Positions 54,691-64,000 of a stretch of 64,000 nucleotides of DNA are shown piece after piece (within the stretch, counting starts at the first letter, position 1; each line of letters begins with the position of its first letter). Source of the stretch: Acanthosepion esculentum (Eukaryota; Mollusca; Cephalopoda; Sepiida; Sepiidae); the NCBI GenBank assembly GCA_964036315.1, contig OZ038507.1, positions 67,137,405 through 67,201,404 of the forward strand, in the 5' to 3' direction. The notes beneath the pieces were generated by a model that worked only from the letters and a program-made list of their open reading frames with translations, did not search any database and was not told the origin of the DNA. A program made the position numbers and the translations under genes.

Positions 54691-54912
54691 AAGGAAATAA
54701 AAGCTCATATATACTAAGTAAATGAAAACTACAATTGGGCAAACTTTTCCTGTCTTTTCTTGAATTACTTTTTATTTTATTTTTTTTTCTTTTCGCCATT
54801 GTTGTCAAATTCCTATTAATGAAGCAACCATATTCCTTTTCTCTTCCATCTCCTATTTCTCTTTCTTTCTGGCGATATATCTATTAAACTCTTTCCCGGT
54901 CTTATTCCTCCC

Positions 54913-54916
<4 letters not shown>

Positions 54917-54979
<63 letters not shown>

Positions 54980-54989
54980 TCTCTCTCTG
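54917..54989. repeat. (CT)n microsatellite
   Basis: A CT run with one CC interruption. Confidence 0.97.
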
Positions 54990-55009
54990 ACACTGTTTTT
55001 GGTAACACG

Positions 55010-56290
55010 CCTTCTTTTCTGCTTTTCTTTCTTTTCTTCTTCCTTTCTTTTTTCTTCCTTCGGTCTTCCTTTTTCTTTCTTTTCATTCAATTTGTCTTAC
55101 TTATTTATTCTTTTTTTCTTTCCTTACTTCCTTCATTTTACTCTTTCTTTCTTCCTTTCTTTCTTTCACTTTTTGTCCGTTCATTCTTTCCTTCTCTCTT
55201 TTATCTTTATACCTTAACTTCATTCTTTTTTGCTAATGACGATTTTATAATTCTATCCATTCTTTCTTTCATTATTTCTTTCATTATTTCTTTCCTCCTT
55301 CCTTTTCTTCTTTCTTTCTTCCTTTTCTTCTTTCTTTCATTATTTCCTTCTTTCTTTTCTTCTTTCTTTCTTCATTTCCCTCTTCTTCTTTCTTTATTTC
55401 TTTCATTGTTTCCTTCTTCCTTTTCGTCTTTCTTTCATCGTTTCCTTCTTCCTTTTCTTTCTTCTTTTATTATTTCCTTCTTCCTTCCTTTTCTCCTTTC
55501 TTTTATTATTTTCTTCTTTCTTTTCGTCTTCTTTCATTATTTCCTTCTTCCTTCCTTTTCTTCCTTCTTTCTTCGAGTCTTCATTTATTTCTTATTTGTT
55601 CACCGATCATTCTTTTCCTAACTCTCTCTCTCTCTCTCTCTTTATCTCTCTCTCTCACTCTCTCTCTCTCTTTATCTCTCTCTCTCTCTCTCTCTTTCGT
55701 TTTTCCTTTTCATGTATGATTTCAGTTCTTACATGTTCTTGTTAATGGTCTTCAGCTTTATCATATCTCTTTCGTTTCTTCTTCATTCTTCTTCATTCAT
55801 TCATTCTTCTTCCTCCTCCTCCTCCTCCTCACTCTACCCAGTTTCGATTTCTGTTTGTCGCTTTTTCTTCTCATTAAGACTTAACTCTTCTTACACTGTC
55901 TCTTTCGTTTTTCTTTTTCTATTTTATCTTCCCCTCCCTCCCTTCATTCCTTTTTTTCCCGCTATTGTTTCAATGAATTACCCTTTCGTTCATTCTTATA
56001 GGATGTCTTTCTCTTTTTTCCTCGTTCTCTTTCCTTTTTCAAATCAAATTATCACTTTTTCTTTTTTTAAATTAATGTTTTCTTTCTTCTTCTTCTTCTT
56101 CTTCTTCTTCTTCTTCTTCTTCTTCTTCTTCTTCTTCTTCTTCTTCTACACTTATCTCTCTCTCTTTTCTTTCTTCACATCCTTTCGCGTCTTTTTTATG
56201 TTTCTATCGCTCTCTTCATGGCATAACTGCCACTCTCCTATCACTCTTCTCTTTCTTTTCATTTTCTCCCTACCATCATTTCAATGATCT
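55010..56290. repeat. Homopyrimidine tract
   Basis: About 1.3 kb of CTTT, CTTC and CTC-rich plus strand, with a CTT run at 56085-56147. Repeating ATTATTTCCTTCTTCCTTTTC blocks at 55340-55560. No gene. Confidence 0.92.
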
Positions 56291-56329
56291 AATTTGTTTT
56301 ACTTTTCTTTTTACCCCAGCAATACATAT

Positions 56330-56330
56330 A

Positions 56331-56410
<80 letters not shown>
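56330..56410. repeat. (CTAT)n then (AT)n microsatellite
   Basis: CTAT run to 56378, then AT. Confidence 0.97.
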
Positions 56411-56411
<1 letters not shown>

Positions 56412-56548
56412 CATGATGAGATGCCACGTAGTATCTCATTTAATTTCTGAGGAAGGACCGAGGTGTTCTGAAATATTAAATATATATAAAAACACAGAAA
56501 TAAATACTTTCGTAAAAAAAACACCCAATTTTTTTTCAGTTATTTTAT

Positions 56549-56550
<2 letters not shown>
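56411..56550 (+). repeat. Hammerhead-like repeat (CTGAGGAAGGAC) between (AT)n runs
   Basis: CTGAGGA (56447-56453), stem AGGAC/GTTCT of five pairs around CGAGGT, then GAAA (56470-56473) and a possible ATAT/ATAT third stem. Stem I is not convincing. (AT)n lies on both sides. Confidence 0.5.

Positions 56551-56624
<74 letters not shown>
56550..56624. repeat. (AT)n then (GA)n microsatellite
   Basis: AT run followed by GA repeats. Confidence 0.97.
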
Positions 56625-56631
<7 letters not shown>

Positions 56632-56785
56632 GGAGAGAGAGAGAGAAAGAGAGACAGCGATGGGTATGATAAAAAAACTTAGTATACGCACATATACAGG
56701 GTGTCCCAAAATAATGTATAAACTCTTTAAATATTAATAGTTAATAATACATTACCGTGATGTGACAATTTATATGGATGAAAAT

Positions 56786-57097
56786 ATGCAAAACAGATGG
56801 ATTGGAAGAAGGGGGACAGTTGAACACCCACGTAGATCACCAGATTTGACACCCTTGGATTTCTTTTTGTGGGGGTTTCTAAAAGACAAAAGTTTACAGC
56901 AGGAAACCTGAAACAATTGCTGAAATGAGAGTAGCAATTGAAGAAGAATTTGCTCAAATACCAGAGGAAATGATGCTGGACGTTTATAGGTCTATTTCTT
57001 CAAGATATGAAAAGTGTATTGAACAGAACGGCAACCAGTTTGAGAACTCATCATTATATGAACATTTTGCGATTGCCCCCAGTAGCTTTTATCTTAT
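56786..57097 (+). pseudogene. Mariner-type transposase C-terminus
   Basis: The frame MQNRWIGRRGTVEHPRRSPD, then LTPLDFFLWGFLKDK, continues after one shift as VYSRKPETIAEMRVAIEEEF, PEEMMLDVYRSISSRYEKCI and EQNGNQFENS. The RSPDLTPLDFFLWG block carries the last catalytic Asp of Tc1/mariner-type enzymes and the tail matches the SxxxRxxxCxxxxGxxFE end. The N-terminal two thirds are gone. Confidence 0.85.
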
Positions 57098-57376
57098 TTA
57101 AACCCAGAACACTAACCATGGGTATATAGTACCCAGCGCAAATTTTCATTTTTTTAATTACAATTTTTCAGTACCTGATTTTCTTACCGAAATAATATAT
57201 TTTTCAGTTCCTATTAATGTTAACTCAAAGTACAAAGTTTCAAGTGCCTGCATGTCAAATATTTCAAATAAAGATTTATATTTAATATTTTTTTTTGATA
57301 TTTTCAAAATTGGGTATGATATACCCATGGTTAGTAGTGGTGTAACCTCAATTGATGGTTAGTATTCTAGGGTTAA
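57098..57376. mobile_element. piggyBac-type MITE nested in mariner
   Basis: TTAA at each end (57098-57101, 57373-57376), followed by inverted ACCCAGAACACTAACCAT and ATGGTTAGTATTCTAGGG. Subterminal GGGTATATAGTACCC and GGGTATGATATACCC are small palindromes beside each end. TTAA duplications with CCC termini are characteristic of piggyBac. No ORF. Confidence 0.78.
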
Positions 57377-57613
57377 GTTAATTTTCTATAGTTTTTCTTT
57401 ATTTTACTCTCAAATTCTTTAAATGTGCATTCTATCTTTTGTATTAATCTTATTTACAAGTCAAAATACATAAATTGAATAAGTTATAACGATTCAAAGA
57501 GTGTATACATTATTTTGGAACACCCTGTATTTGCACGTACATATATTTCTCTTAGGTGTTATAAAAACAGTAATCAATGTTGTATAACAGAGCTATTAAG
57601 TATATATTAGGGA

Positions 57614-58332
57614 ACTAGCAGCATGACCCGGCGTTGCCCGGGCTTGATTCAAAAATCGTACGACTCATACAGCAATCGCTATCACTTGACTTAAAATATT
57701 TTTGCCCTTCCTTGCCTTTAAAGGAGTGCCCTTTGCCGTGCTGATGTTGCTACATGCCTTACTTCTTGCCTATCTCACACTGCGAATTTTTTCTAAGCTC
57801 TATACTAAACATTAAATCTGTTATGAAAAAAAGAACTAAACAAAATGAACACAAAACAATCAGCTTTAAAAAAGGACTCGTAACTGGAAAAACCGAATGA
57901 AAAAAGAATGTTAACAACAAATATTTTTTCACGCCCAACTCAGTTCTGCGGAATCAGAATCAACGTTGAGTATAAGCAAGCGAATGAGCCAATTGGAGTA
58001 AAGTGCCATGCAGATTTAAAATTTTCCCACTTGTGACGAATGCTGCTATCGATTTTTTTGCATGCTAGCATGCTAGTTAACATTCGTGTCAGTCAGCTTT
58101 TGGCTCTCACGCTGGCCAATAGAATCTTCCTGCCTATTCCTGGCAGACAGCTATAGGCTCTCACTCTGGCCAGTAGAAAATGGCCGCAATCTACATGAAC
58201 ACTGCCGTAGAAGCATGAAAAAATCGATTATTTCCACTATCGATGGGAGGTGATAAATGCAAAGTCGGTCTTGGCCTTTTCGCTAACTTGGAGCATGTGC
58301 ATGTAAAATTTGGTTCAAATCCGTCGAAAATT

Positions 58333-58386
<54 letters not shown>

Positions 58387-58437
58387 TCACACTCACACTC
58401 ACACTCACACACATCCTGCCTTTTATAGATAGAGATA
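57614..58437 (-). mobile_element. Non-autonomous Helentron-like element, second copy
   Basis: The plus strand starts ACTAGCAGCATGACCCGGCG and TTGCCCGGGCTTG (reversed hairpin end) and ends CTTTTATAGATAGAG (reversed 5' end). Its body is collinear with the inverted 13559-14387 copy, including GCATGTGCATGTAAA and a (CA)n run at 58333-58382. Confidence 0.88.
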
Positions 58438-58714
58438 CACATAATCCTACGCCGATAGTAAGACTTGGAGTTCCATGCAAACCCGCAATCTTCACGTGCG
58501 AAAATGCTCACTGGCCGTTAAGAATTATGAAATTCGCGTCCTCCTAGTGTTGATTTAATATTGTGTGTTAAGATTTGTTTATTTTATTATTCTTACCTCA
58601 TAATAATATTCAAATTTAGAGGAGGGAAGAACATTAACACAGATTCTGGTCCTTAACGTAGATTTTTGCTAACTACTTTTTGGTAATTTTTCTTCGGCAG
58701 ATGGCACACAAATC
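58438..58714. other. No recognised feature
   Basis: Unclassified sequence between two repeats. Confidence 0.45.
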
Positions 58715-58832
58715 ACGAACTCAGGCTGTTTCATGCTAGACGCAATCGTCAGGCCCAGAGTGTTGTGAAAACTCTATTTCTTATATTGAGCACTTTAGCC
58801 CATAAAGATAGCACACCTTAAGAGTATATTTC

Positions 58833-58891
<59 letters not shown>
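58715..58891 (-). repeat. Hammerhead-like repeat and (AT)n
   Basis: The minus strand has GGGCCTGACGATTGCGTCTA then GCATGAAACAGCC. Stem-I-like GGGC precedes an intact CTGACGA, but the GTC triplet is lost. The body runs to AGAGTATATTTCTTC and an (AT)n run at 58837-58891. Confidence 0.6.
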
Positions 58892-58894
<3 letters not shown>

Positions 58895-59504
58895 GATGAG
58901 TATGTGCAATTTTAGATGAGAGTGTGGTGAAAAGTCCCAGTTCAACCAAGAAAACCGTCTAAAAATAATTTCTGATGAGTTAGATTTTGGGAAGCCGGCC
59001 AGGCTGAGAACTTTTCATAATCCGTGTGTGTATGTGTCTGTGTGTTTGCGTGTGTGTGCCTGTGTGCGCGCGTATTGCAATTCACAGGGACCTTTCGATA
59101 CAAGACTTGTGAATTTTATTATTGCAGTCTTTAAATTTGAATTAATTATTTACAATTTATTTGAATTAATTATTTACAATTTATATCAGTCAAATTCTTA
59201 ATTTCGAAAGACGAAAAGAGTGAAAAAAAAACTTATTTTTAAATAATTTTAAACAAATGTGAATTTACGTAAACACGCTATGTATCAAGGGGGATAACTC
59301 CTTTTTTGCGTAAAAATCGTCGGTTGTTGTAATAAAGATAAATAGTGCTTATTAAAATACACTATTTAAGTAATATCTAATAGAATAAACTTAGCACACA
59401 TAATGTTAACGTAATTATAGCTTAAGACTCAATGTCTTATGCATCTGGAACCTAACTTTAAAGCTGAAATTACATATGGTTACGTCATAAATTAGTCAAC
59501 ATTA
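58892..59504. other. No recognised feature
   Basis: AT-rich, with a GT-rich part at 59024-59070 and a tandem GAATTAATTATTTACAATTT duplicate at 59140-59180. Confidence 0.5.
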
Positions 59505-60035
59505 TTTACATTATTCGGACTATTAATAACCTCATCTTTGTCGCCATATTTATTACAACGTTTCGGCCGTTGTACGCTCCGGCCTTCTTCGGGTGGTTGG
59601 AATGTCGAACTGAACCCTTTATTTCGCTCACTGGGGTAGACTGTTCTAGTTCCACGTGCCATGTTTGTTTTTCCTCAAGGACACATAGATAAAGGCGTTG
59701 GTTAGTTCCAGTGACAGAACCCAAGTAAGTTTGAGTTCAATACCCGGTTAAGGCGGTAGAGAACTTTCAGAGGGAAATTATCAGGAGATAACTGATAACT
59801 GACATCCATAAAAAAAAACAAAAAACAAAAAAAAACATGGCGCGTGGAACTAGAAGAGTCTAACCCAGTGAGCGAAATAAAGGGTTCAGTTCGACATTCC
59901 AACCACGAGAAGAACACCGGAGCGTACAACGGCCGAAACGTTGTAATAAATATGGCGACTAAGATGAGGACAATAGTCCGAATAATATAAATAATGTACA
60001 TAATACCTCATCTCAGAAATATAGACAGATACTAA
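59505..60035. mobile_element. Fold-back SINE: complete plus copy with inverted tail
   Basis: Positions 59505-59675 are the minus-strand tail (ATTATTCGGACTATT, ACAACGTTTCGGCC, GTTCCACGTGCCATG). From about 59680 a plus copy begins: AAAGGCGTTGGTTAGTTCCA (box A), GTTTGAGTTCAATACCCGG (box B), TAACTGATAACTGACATCC, A-rich insert, GAGCGAAATAAAGGG, CCGAAACGTTGTAATAAATA, GAGGACAATAGTCC, and AGACAGATACT. It shows the full order of the family whose tail is amplified at 23.2 and 49.9 kb. Confidence 0.85.
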
Positions 60036-60282
60036 ATCAATCAAATATGATCTATAATAATAATCTATAACTTAGTACGCATTCGCGACTGAATTCAAGG
60101 TCTACTTCACTCGGTATACCTTTAGCTCTGTTACCATAGCACCGCCCGATATTTTTTTTATCAGGACTCTTATTAATTTGGCTCTCGTTGCATCTCCCTT
60201 TTCCTACATCTATGATTTTCATACTTACCGCAACCTTTCTCAAAACTAAGCAATCTCATTTTTTCTAATTTGTAAAATACCG

Positions 60283-60740
60283 TAATTCCCCATGTATAAC
60301 GCGCACCCCTAAAATTGTGCTGAAAGGGTGGGAAAATACACATAATAAGCACCCCTTATTCTGTAATCAAACCCTATAAATTCGATCTCTCCAATTTCAT
60401 TACTGCCAGCGTTTCCAATTCTTACTAAAAATAAATAAAAGGTTTTAAACATAGAATAACATTATTCTAATTTAATTCTATGATAATTCTTATTTTATTT
60501 TACATTTGTAAGTATTGTTAGGTACATATGATTATATTTGACATCCTTATGGGGTCGCAATCGCCAAATGTTAGCGTCAAATTGTCGTATGTTTGTGGTG
60601 AGTAGTCATTTCGTAATTGAAATCGACCTGTGAAACGGCAATTTTTTAAAGATTTTTTGTAGCTGTGCATAATACGCACCCCTGATTTTTTTCCTTATTA
60701 GTTTTTTTAGAAAAAATTGCGTATTATATATGGGGAATTG
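60283..60740. mobile_element. MITE copy 1 (CCGTAATTCCCCATGTATAA)
   Basis: The inverted ends CCGTAATTCCCCATGTATAA and TATATGGGGAATTGCGG differ slightly. The interior has CATCCTTATGGGGTCGCAAT, GTCAAATTGTCGTATGTTTG and AAACGGCAATTTTTTAAAG. ATAATACGCACC-type subterminal motifs occur at both ends. No ORF. Confidence 0.85.
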
Positions 60741-60774
60741 CGGTAATTTAAATATCTGAAGGTGAATATTTCAT

Positions 60775-61222
60775 TTTATATATATATTTTATGAAAGTGT
60801 GGGAAAAAGCTTCTACTCACGCATAATATGCACCTCTTGTTTGATAATCAAACCCTACAAACTGTATCTCTCTCTCTCTAATTTCATTACGGCCAGCGTT
60901 TCCTACTCTTATTAAAAAAATGGTTTTAAACATAGAATAATATTATTCTAATTTAATTCTATGATAATTCTTATTTTATTTTACATTTGTAAGTATTTTT
61001 AAGTACATATGATTATATTTGACATCCTTATGGGGTCGCAATCGCCGAATGTTTGTGTCAAATTGTCGTATGTTTGTGGTGAGTAGCCATTTCGCAACTA
61101 AAATCGACCTATGAAACGGCAATTTTTTAAAGATTTTTGTAGCTGTGCATAATAGACACCCCGATTTTGCTTATTATTTTTTTTAGAAAAAAAATGCGTA
61201 TTATACATGAGGAGTTAAGGTA
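60775..61222. mobile_element. MITE copy 2, adjacent direct repeat
   Basis: Collinear with copy 1 over about 430 bp in the same orientation, lacking the first 30 bp or so. It ends GCGTATTATACATGAGGAG. The two copies lie about 50 bp apart. Confidence 0.85.
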
Positions 61223-61239
61223 TTTTATGCTTTTCTTAA

Positions 61240-62285
61240 CCCCTTCCCTTTTCTTTCCGTTCTACCGCTTATACACTTTCTGCCGTTCTAAAATGTACAT
61301 ATTTTGTTCTCATTTTTCTTCTTCATTTCTTTCATTCTTTTCTTTCCTTTACGTTTTTTCAATCGATCTTCTCGCCACACAATCGTTTCATCACTTCCCA
61401 TCCCTGTTAAATCTTAACCTCCTTGGCCTCATTTTTCTTCATCACTTCTTTCATTCCTTTTTTTCCTTTACCTCGTTTCATTCAGTCTTCCCGCCACTCT
61501 ATCGTTTTCTCACTTCCTACCCATCTCAAAGTGACATATTCTGTTCTCATTTCTTCAATCCTTTTTCATTCAATCTTCTCGCCACTTCATCGTTTCCTCA
61601 CTTACCGCCCTTGTTTAATCTAAACCTCCTGGCCTTATTTTTCTTCACTTCTTTCATTTCCTTTTTTTTTTTGCCTTTACCTCGTTTCATTCAAGCTTCC
61701 CTTCACACTACTATTTTCTCACTTCTACCCTTCTCAAAGTGACATATTCTGTTCTCATTTTTCTTCTTCATTTCTTTCATTCATTTCTTCCCTTCACCTT
61801 ATTTCATTCACTCTTCCTACCACACTATCGTTTCCTCACTTTCTGCACTTCTCAAAGTGACATATTCTGTTCTCATTTTTCTTCTTCATTTCTTTCATTC
61901 CTTTCTTTCCTTCGCCTTATTTCATTCAATCTTCCTACCACACTATCGTTTCCTCACTTTCAGCACTTCTCAAAGTGACATATTCTGTTCTCATTTTTCT
62001 TCTTCATTTCTTTCTTTCTTTTACCTTTTTTCATTCAATTTTCCTCCCACTCTATCGTTTCCTCACTTCCCTCCCTTTTTAAATCTAAACCTTCTGGTCT
62101 CATTTTTCTTCTTCACTTCTTTTATTCTTTTCTTTCCGTTTACTTTTTTCATTCAATTTTCCCGCGACTCTATCGTTTTCCCCCTTCCCGAACTCCTCAA
62201 ACCTACACATCTGCCTTCTCTTTTTCCTTCCCTCAGTTCTATCTTTCTTTCTTTTTTTCCTTTCCCCCCTTTCCCTCCTTCCCGT
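61240..62285. repeat. 118-bp tandem repeat, pyrimidine-rich
   Basis: GTGACATATTCTGTTCTCAT recurs at 61531, 61739, 61857 and 61974, and TCATTTCTTTCATTC, TTCATTCAATCTTCC and CTATCGTTTCCTCACTT recur throughout. The best copies are 117-118 bp apart. About eight degenerate units. The Phe/Leu/Ser frames are artefacts. Confidence 0.9.
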
Positions 62286-62954
62286 CTTTCCACCAAATGG
62301 CAACTGCTAGAGATTTAACTTCTCTTCCTATTGTTGTTCACGATGTCAATAAATTATCTCAGTGGATTTTCTTTCACAAAAGGAAACACGCCTATCAGCA
62401 GTTCGTATCTATTTTATCAAGCTGTCAGATTCGCTTCTTTTAAATCAGTTCTCCAATTATCAACATTACCGAGTCGTTATTTTTTTAATCCATTTATTAT
62501 CGGGAATATTATAATGATATTAACTCGTCTTCGTAGAGGATTTGTAAGTTGCCCGTTAACATAATTAAAACAACCTTTATTGTTGAATTTTATGTATTAT
62601 TATTACTGTTATCAAAGCGAACTCTATCTCGCCTTATATCAGCCTGTTCTAAAAAAAAAGAGAAAGCGACAACAAGTGTCTTTATTATTCTGGTATTAGT
62701 GCTGTCTTTTGTGAAAGAAAAATAACTTTAATTCACTTATTTCTAAACTTTTCACTCTTTTTTTCCGCGGGATTTCCTCTGGAGCTAATGGTTTAAACTA
62801 AAGACTGACTGATTTTATGGATGATCGTTCCGTTTAGTATTATTATATTTCGAGTTCTACTAAGTTCACGCTACCTACCAAGCCTGCGTTAAGACTTAAG
62901 GCAGGCAGTGCTGTGTTGTTATGCTTACATTTCTTGATTTGTTTTTTTGTTTTT
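62286..62954. other. No recognised feature
   Basis: Unclassified. The frame 62331-62564 has no known homology pattern. The right part is probably 3' UTR of the LINE copy that follows on the minus strand. Confidence 0.4.
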
Positions 62955-63395
62955 TGTTTTTTAACTTCCATAACATCACTGGCGGTACATGGACAAAGTT
63001 CTTCGTAGTGTGTGAGTTGTACTGATCAAGATATTTTTTTGTATTTCTCTTAAGCTGAGATTTCCATTAATTATTTTCACTGTGTTGTTGTATTCCTTTT
63101 TTATCGTTCCAAGCGCACCTACAATGTCTGGTACTATACCTCTTTATAATTTCCACATTTTTTTTTCTATTTCAATTTCCAGCTCTATATACTTCGATAG
63201 TTTTTCAGATTCATTGCTTATAGTCCGCTGGGCAAACCATATCAGTTATTAAGCAAGTTTATTTTAATATTTTTTTTATCGGTTTTTGACAATTACGTTC
63301 GGTATATTTACTTCATTTTTTTGTCTGTAAAGATGGGGTAATCCCATAAAATTGTTATATCTTCTATTCCTGTAACCGGCGCTGCGTGATGTTCC
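62955..63395 (-). pseudogene. LINE C-terminal region, minus copy A
   Basis: The minus strand reads TGIEDITILWDYPIFTDKKM, NIPNVIVKNR, SNESEKLSKYIELEIEIEKK, GIVPDIVGALGTIKKEYNNT and LSLREIQKNILISTTHTLRR, ending in a stop after TLSMYRQ. This is the same R4/Dong-type C-terminus as at 10-12 kb, here with internal stops. It starts (minus sense) just downstream of the (AAT)n tail of copy B. Confidence 0.8.
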
Positions 63396-63903
63396 TACCA
63401 ATGTTATTATTATTATTATTTTTTTTTTCTTTGATATCTGGCGTTTACACATTTCTTTCCGGGTCCCGCCCAGGGACCTAAGGTTAGAAATGGCATCATG
63501 ACATTTTCCACTGTAAAAAAAAAAAAAAAATAATATTAATTACTCAAAGAGATACAAAAAATTGTTCTGACAAGTACAGCCCACACTTTACGAAGTGCTT
63601 TATCTATCTCTTTGAGGCATGGACTTCAACCAGTCTACTGGAATCTTTTCCAACCAGTCCAAGGGCTCCAACTACAACAGGGATTGTTGATGTTGTTCCC
63701 ATGTGCCACATTTTTGAGATTTCTATTTCAACTGTATTTTGACAGTTTTCGAATATCTTCAAAGATACATTGCAGTCTGCAGGGACTGCCATATCAATAA
63801 AGGGGGACTTCATGGAGATTAATAATAAGCGTTGATAGGGTTTGTGCAATGGTTTTATAGTTTGATGACAGATAAAAGAGCTAAAAATTGGGCACCATGT
63901 CAT
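63396..63903 (-). pseudogene. LINE C-terminal region, minus copy B with (AAT)n tail
   Basis: The minus frame reads SPFIDMAVPADCNVSLKIFE, EIEISKMWHMGTTSTIPVVV and GALGLVGKDSSRLVEVHASK. The endonuclease block ID-M-x-VPAD and the GALG end are intact, but a short segment after HASKR is inverted (63543-63616). The UTR carries the reversed GGTTAGAAATGGCATCATGA block shared with 12.35 kb, then a reversed (AAT)n tail at 63403-63420. Confidence 0.85.
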
Positions 63904-64000
63904 ATCCTGGGTATCTCCATTTTTGTCATTTCGTTAGAGCTTGCCTAACCTTCGATTTCAACTTTTGAATCTGCACTACGTAAACATCGGTATGTCAGGA

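Larger units (their letters stand above)
56697..57527 (+). mobile_element. Mariner-type transposon, deleted, with nested MITE
   Basis: TA flanks (56695-56696, 57528-57529). The ends CAGGGTGTCCCAAAATAATG and its inverted partner CATTATTTTGGAACACCCTG extend about 30 bp. A C-terminal transposase fragment lies next to the left end. A 279-bp MITE sits inside, so the original deleted element was about 0.55 kb. Confidence 0.9.

Noticed and set aside
55712..56287. 191-codon plus-strand frame
   Set aside because: Pyrimidine-tract artefact; its Phe run is the (CTT)n repeat.
61167..62318. Frames of 191 and 153 codons with repeated FFITSFI-like segments
   Set aside because: They follow the 118-bp tandem repeat and change frame with unit length; no domain.

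Overview
This is a repeat-dominated, AT-rich metazoan window with no host protein-coding gene that I can support. Several things together suggest a mollusc, most probably a cephalopod such as an octopus: tRNA-derived SINEs with octopus-style heads, very many long (AT)n tracts, Penelope-like elements, Helentron-type elements with a hairpin and CTAGT end, R4/Dong-type LINEs, and mariner, pogo and piggyBac-type remnants. The taxon is an inference from repeat style. Almost every open frame is an artefact of microsatellites, of homopurine or homopyrimidine tracts, or of dead mobile elements.

Layout. 1-2.7 kb: inverted repeat units, (AT)n, a direct-repeat pair, a SINE and a complete-looking type I hammerhead ribozyme at 2587-2629. 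2.9-4.5 kb: a CTTT-rich tract with an internal duplication. 5.3-6.2 kb: a SINE with an amplified internal unit. 7.1-8.3 kb: a Penelope fragment and an internally deleted mariner. 8.4-13.2 kb: a head-to-tail series of LINE 3' ends separated by (AAT)n tails. 13.5-16.9 kb: a Helentron-like element and a triple SINE. 17-18.5 kb: SINEs, a palindrome and a solo LTR nested in a SINE. 19.3-20.8 kb: a GAAA-rich tract. 21.5-21.8 kb: a 5S rRNA pseudogene. 22.2-24.1 kb: a 14-bp minisatellite with a 238-bp higher-order period, then a 107-bp tandem array growing from a SINE. 24.3-27.7 kb: two Penelope-like pieces.

27.9-45 kb holds palindromes bordered by (AT)n, pogo-like MITEs, a small element carrying an intact DUF4817-type helix-turn-helix ORF, Tc1/mariner debris and a LINE reverse transcriptase. 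45-50.8 kb holds Helentron, SINE and LINE pieces, a second solo LTR nested in a LINE, a spaced 20-bp motif series and an inverted-repeat-bounded composite. 51.9-53.2 kb is the least repetitive stretch. 53.35-54.17 kb is a 30-bp minisatellite open in one frame. 55-56.3 kb is another pyrimidine tract. 56.7-57.5 kb is a mariner remnant with a nested piggyBac-type MITE. 57.6-64 kb holds Helentron, SINE, MITE and tandem LINE pieces, including a 50-74 bp micro-inversion.

The recurrent theme is a short module with the pattern CTGANGA, hairpin, GAAA. It appears in at least six unrelated short repeat families, commonly beside (AT)n and often as inverted pairs. One instance satisfies the whole type I hammerhead consensus; the others are partial or degenerate. 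This module, the (AAT)-linked LINE train and the repeated amplification of SINE-internal units are what I would examine first.
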